Positions 6,731-8,101 of a stretch of 8,101 nt of DNA are shown here, one piece after another. The stretch's first letter is position 1, and each line of letters starts with the position of its first letter. The notes below the pieces were generated by a model. It saw only the letters and a program-made list of their open reading frames with translations. It did not search any database and was not told the origin of the DNA. Both the position numbers and the translations under genes were made by a program. Source of the stretch: Bacteroidetes bacterium GWA2_31_9b (GTDB lineage: Bacteria; Bacteroidota; Bacteroidia; Bacteroidales; UBA12077); assembly GCA_001769005.1 (NCBI GenBank), contig MENE01000112.1, positions 1 to 8,101 of the forward strand, given 5' to 3'.

Positions 6731-7351
6731 ATGAAAAAAATACTCATTTTTACAAGCTTATTCATTCTTGCTATTTCAGGCGAGCTATCAGCACAAACAG
6801 ATTCATTAGCATTTAAGAAAACTATTTACTCATTTATGCCTCAATATTTAATTAACAGGGGAATTCGCATCGATATTGAAAAACAAATATCGGGTAAACA
6901 CTGGATTCAGATTTGTCCTCAATTCTACTTAAGTGAAAAAGATAATGAAGACAATTTTATTTACGACGAAAACTCTTTTAACAGTCTTATTGGCGGAGGA
7001 CTTAACGTTTATCATAAAATATTTGCACATTCCGATTTTACAAAACATGGTCTTTATTTTAGTTATGGTGTAACTTATAATTATTTTGAAATAGAATATT
7101 TCGATGATTATCTTGGTTCAACAATTAATGCTGAAGCTACAATTCATAAAGCAGGATTCGATATCAATCTGGGATATCAGTTTATGATTAAACAGGTTGT
7201 TTCAATTGATTTGTTTACAGGTGTTGGAACAAGATACAGCTTTATGGAAACAAACAGCGATAATAAAGAGAAATTTAACGCTACCTATTTTGGATATAAT
7301 TATACCGGAAACTTATTGCTTCTAGGAGTTCGAATTGGCGTTATTCTATAA
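6731..7351 (+). CDS. Predicted outer-membrane beta-barrel protein, first of a paralogous pair
   Basis: This 206-residue product has a signal peptide with an Ala-Gln cleavage site at about 21/22. The mature part consists of alternating hydrophobic/polar segments with aromatic belts, for example GLYFSYGVTYNYFEI (107-121), AGFDINLGYQF (141-151), VSIDLFTGVGTRYSF (157-171) and the terminal LLLLGVRIGVIL. That pattern fits a small transmembrane barrel of about eight strands, though I recognise no named family. The last residue is Leu, not the usual Phe or Tyr, but Bacteroidota barrels vary here. It starts 7 bases after the LVIVD lipoprotein gene and is followed 42 bases later by a paralogue, so the three are probably one transcription unit. 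Function is unknown; a membrane anchor or partner for the lipoprotein is an inference from gene order. Confidence 0.78.
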   Translation: MKKILIFTSLFILAISGELSAQTDSLAFKKTIYSFMPQYLINRGIRIDIEKQISGKHWIQICPQFYLSEKDNEDNFIYDENSFNSLIGGGLNVYHKIFAHSDFTKHGLYFSYGVTYNYFEIEYFDDYLGSTINAEATIHKAGFDINLGYQFMIKQVVSIDLFTGVGTRYSFMETNSDNKEKFNATYFGYNYTGNLLLLGVRIGVIL

Positions 7352-7393
7352 AATCATTCAATTTGAGAAGTTTAACAATTTAAAATTGAAATT

Positions 7394-8071
7394 ATGAGAA
7401 CAAAATATATACTGATATTCATTTTACTGATTGGATCTAATCATATTAGCAGAGCACAGAAAGATTTAAAAGAAGACTTGATAGTTTTCTTTTCTCCACA
7501 ATATATGATTACGAATGCCATTCGACTTGATATAGATATTAAACAAGGAGAAACCAATAAATGGTGGGTAATAGCACCCTATTTTTATTTTGATAATTCA
7601 TCAACCAGTGTTTTAAATCCTGACGATATATTTGAAGATAGTTACGATCCGCATGTTTATGAAGATATGTGGGGAGCAGGATTAGAATTACGACGTAAGA
7701 TGTTTTTGCTAAGCCGTAATTACGATAAAGGATTTTATTTATCGTTTGGTGCAAATTACAAGTATTTTAATATTATTGGCGATAATGTAACATATATCGA
7801 AGAAGAAGGTGAAGATGGATTAATGTACCACAGAATGGCCGATATTGCATATTCAATTAATATTAATAGTTACTCGGGCTTTGCAACCCTAGGGCATCAG
7901 TTTAAACCTTCGTCTAAATTTTTTATTGACTTATATGTAGGTTTCGGCTTAAAATATAGTTTTCATAACTCACCACAAAATGTTTCGATAAAATACAACC
8001 GCGATTTTACTGATTATGGATATACCGGAACTCAATTTCTGGGAGGTTTCAGGTTAGGTGTTGCTTTGTAA
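7394..8071 (+). CDS. Predicted outer-membrane beta-barrel protein, second of a paralogous pair
   Basis: The 225-residue protein is a diverged paralogue of the preceding gene product. Matching blocks in the same order are SPQYMITNAIRLDI (34-47) against MPQYLINRGIRIDI, WWVIAPYFYF (57-66) against HWIQICPQFYL, GFYLSFGANYKYFNI (113-127) against GLYFSYGVTYNYFEI, FFIDLYVGFGLKYSF (176-190) against VSIDLFTGVGTRYSF, and the C-terminal FLGGFRLGVAL. A signal peptide ends at Ala21-Gln22. It differs mainly in longer, more acidic loops, for example an IEEEGEDG stretch at 135-142, as expected if the barrel is conserved and the loops diverge. Function is unknown. It follows the first copy by 42 bases and is probably co-transcribed with it. 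Confidence 0.78.
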   Translation: MRTKYILIFILLIGSNHISRAQKDLKEDLIVFFSPQYMITNAIRLDIDIKQGETNKWWVIAPYFYFDNSSTSVLNPDDIFEDSYDPHVYEDMWGAGLELRRKMFLLSRNYDKGFYLSFGANYKYFNIIGDNVTYIEEEGEDGLMYHRMADIAYSININSYSGFATLGHQFKPSSKFFIDLYVGFGLKYSFHNSPQNVSIKYNRDFTDYGYTGTQFLGGFRLGVAL

Positions 8072-8072
8072 A

Positions 8073-8099
8073 TAATAATTATAGTTGATTATATTATTA
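8073..8099 (+). terminator. AT-only hairpin after the second barrel gene (weak terminator candidate)
   Basis: Starting two bases after the stop codon, TAATAATTATA (8073-8083) can pair with TATATTATTA (8090-8099) around a 6-base loop with one bulged base. All pairs are A-T and any U tract would lie beyond the window, so it is only suggestive. Its position directly after the last gene of the apparent operon is the main support. Confidence 0.25.
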
Positions 8100-8101
8100 A
8101 A

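Noticed and set aside
7357..7390. 8-bp inverted repeat TTCAATTT/AAATTGAA between the two barrel genes
   Set aside because: All but two pairs are A-T, the loop is 18 bases, and such repeats are frequent by chance in spacers of this composition.

Overview
The window looks like chromosomal DNA of a low-GC member of the Bacteroidota, most likely Bacteroidales or a relative. Four things point there: very AT-rich spacers, start codons without recognisable Shine-Dalgarno sequences, TAnnTTTG-type promoter boxes, and gene families typical of the phylum (LVIVD-repeat lipoproteins, the GH57/glycosyltransferase/GH133 glycogen set, small outer-membrane barrel-like proteins). I see no rRNA, tRNA, CRISPR, transposase or phage gene.

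The left half (1-4373) is one compact minus-strand operon for intracellular alpha-glucan (glycogen) metabolism. In transcription order it encodes a GH133-type glycogen debranching enzyme (4373-2418), a small DUF2934 protein with a basic histone-H1-like tail (2400-2197), a GT-B glycosyltransferase resembling glycogen synthase (2142-859), and a GH57 amylase-type enzyme (839 to beyond position 1). Gaps are 17, 54 and 19 bases. None of the proteins has a signal peptide, so polymer synthesis, debranching and alpha-1,4-glucan processing would be coupled in the cytoplasm.

A 341-base divergent spacer (4374-4714) separates this operon from the plus-strand genes. It carries a terminator-like hairpin with a U tract, on the minus-strand RNA only, inside the presumed leader of the debranching gene. 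It also carries candidate TAnnTTTG boxes in both directions.

The right half is on the plus strand. It starts with an exported methionine-(R)-sulfoxide reductase (msrB, 4715-5149). A probable envelope cassette follows: a short exported LVIVD protein (5293-5799), an LVIVD beta-propeller-like lipoprotein (5974-6723), and two paralogous small predicted outer-membrane barrel proteins (6731-7351 and 7394-8071). The two LVIVD genes are separated by a long imperfect inverted repeat built from 7-base GGGTATA/TATACCC units (5859-5945). The lipoprotein and first barrel gene are only 7 bases apart, which suggests co-expression; the function of this cassette is unknown.

The glycogen operon and MsrB are confidently assigned. 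The more novel material is the LVIVD/barrel cassette, the heptamer hairpin, the leader hairpin, and the DUF2934 gene inside a glycogen operon.
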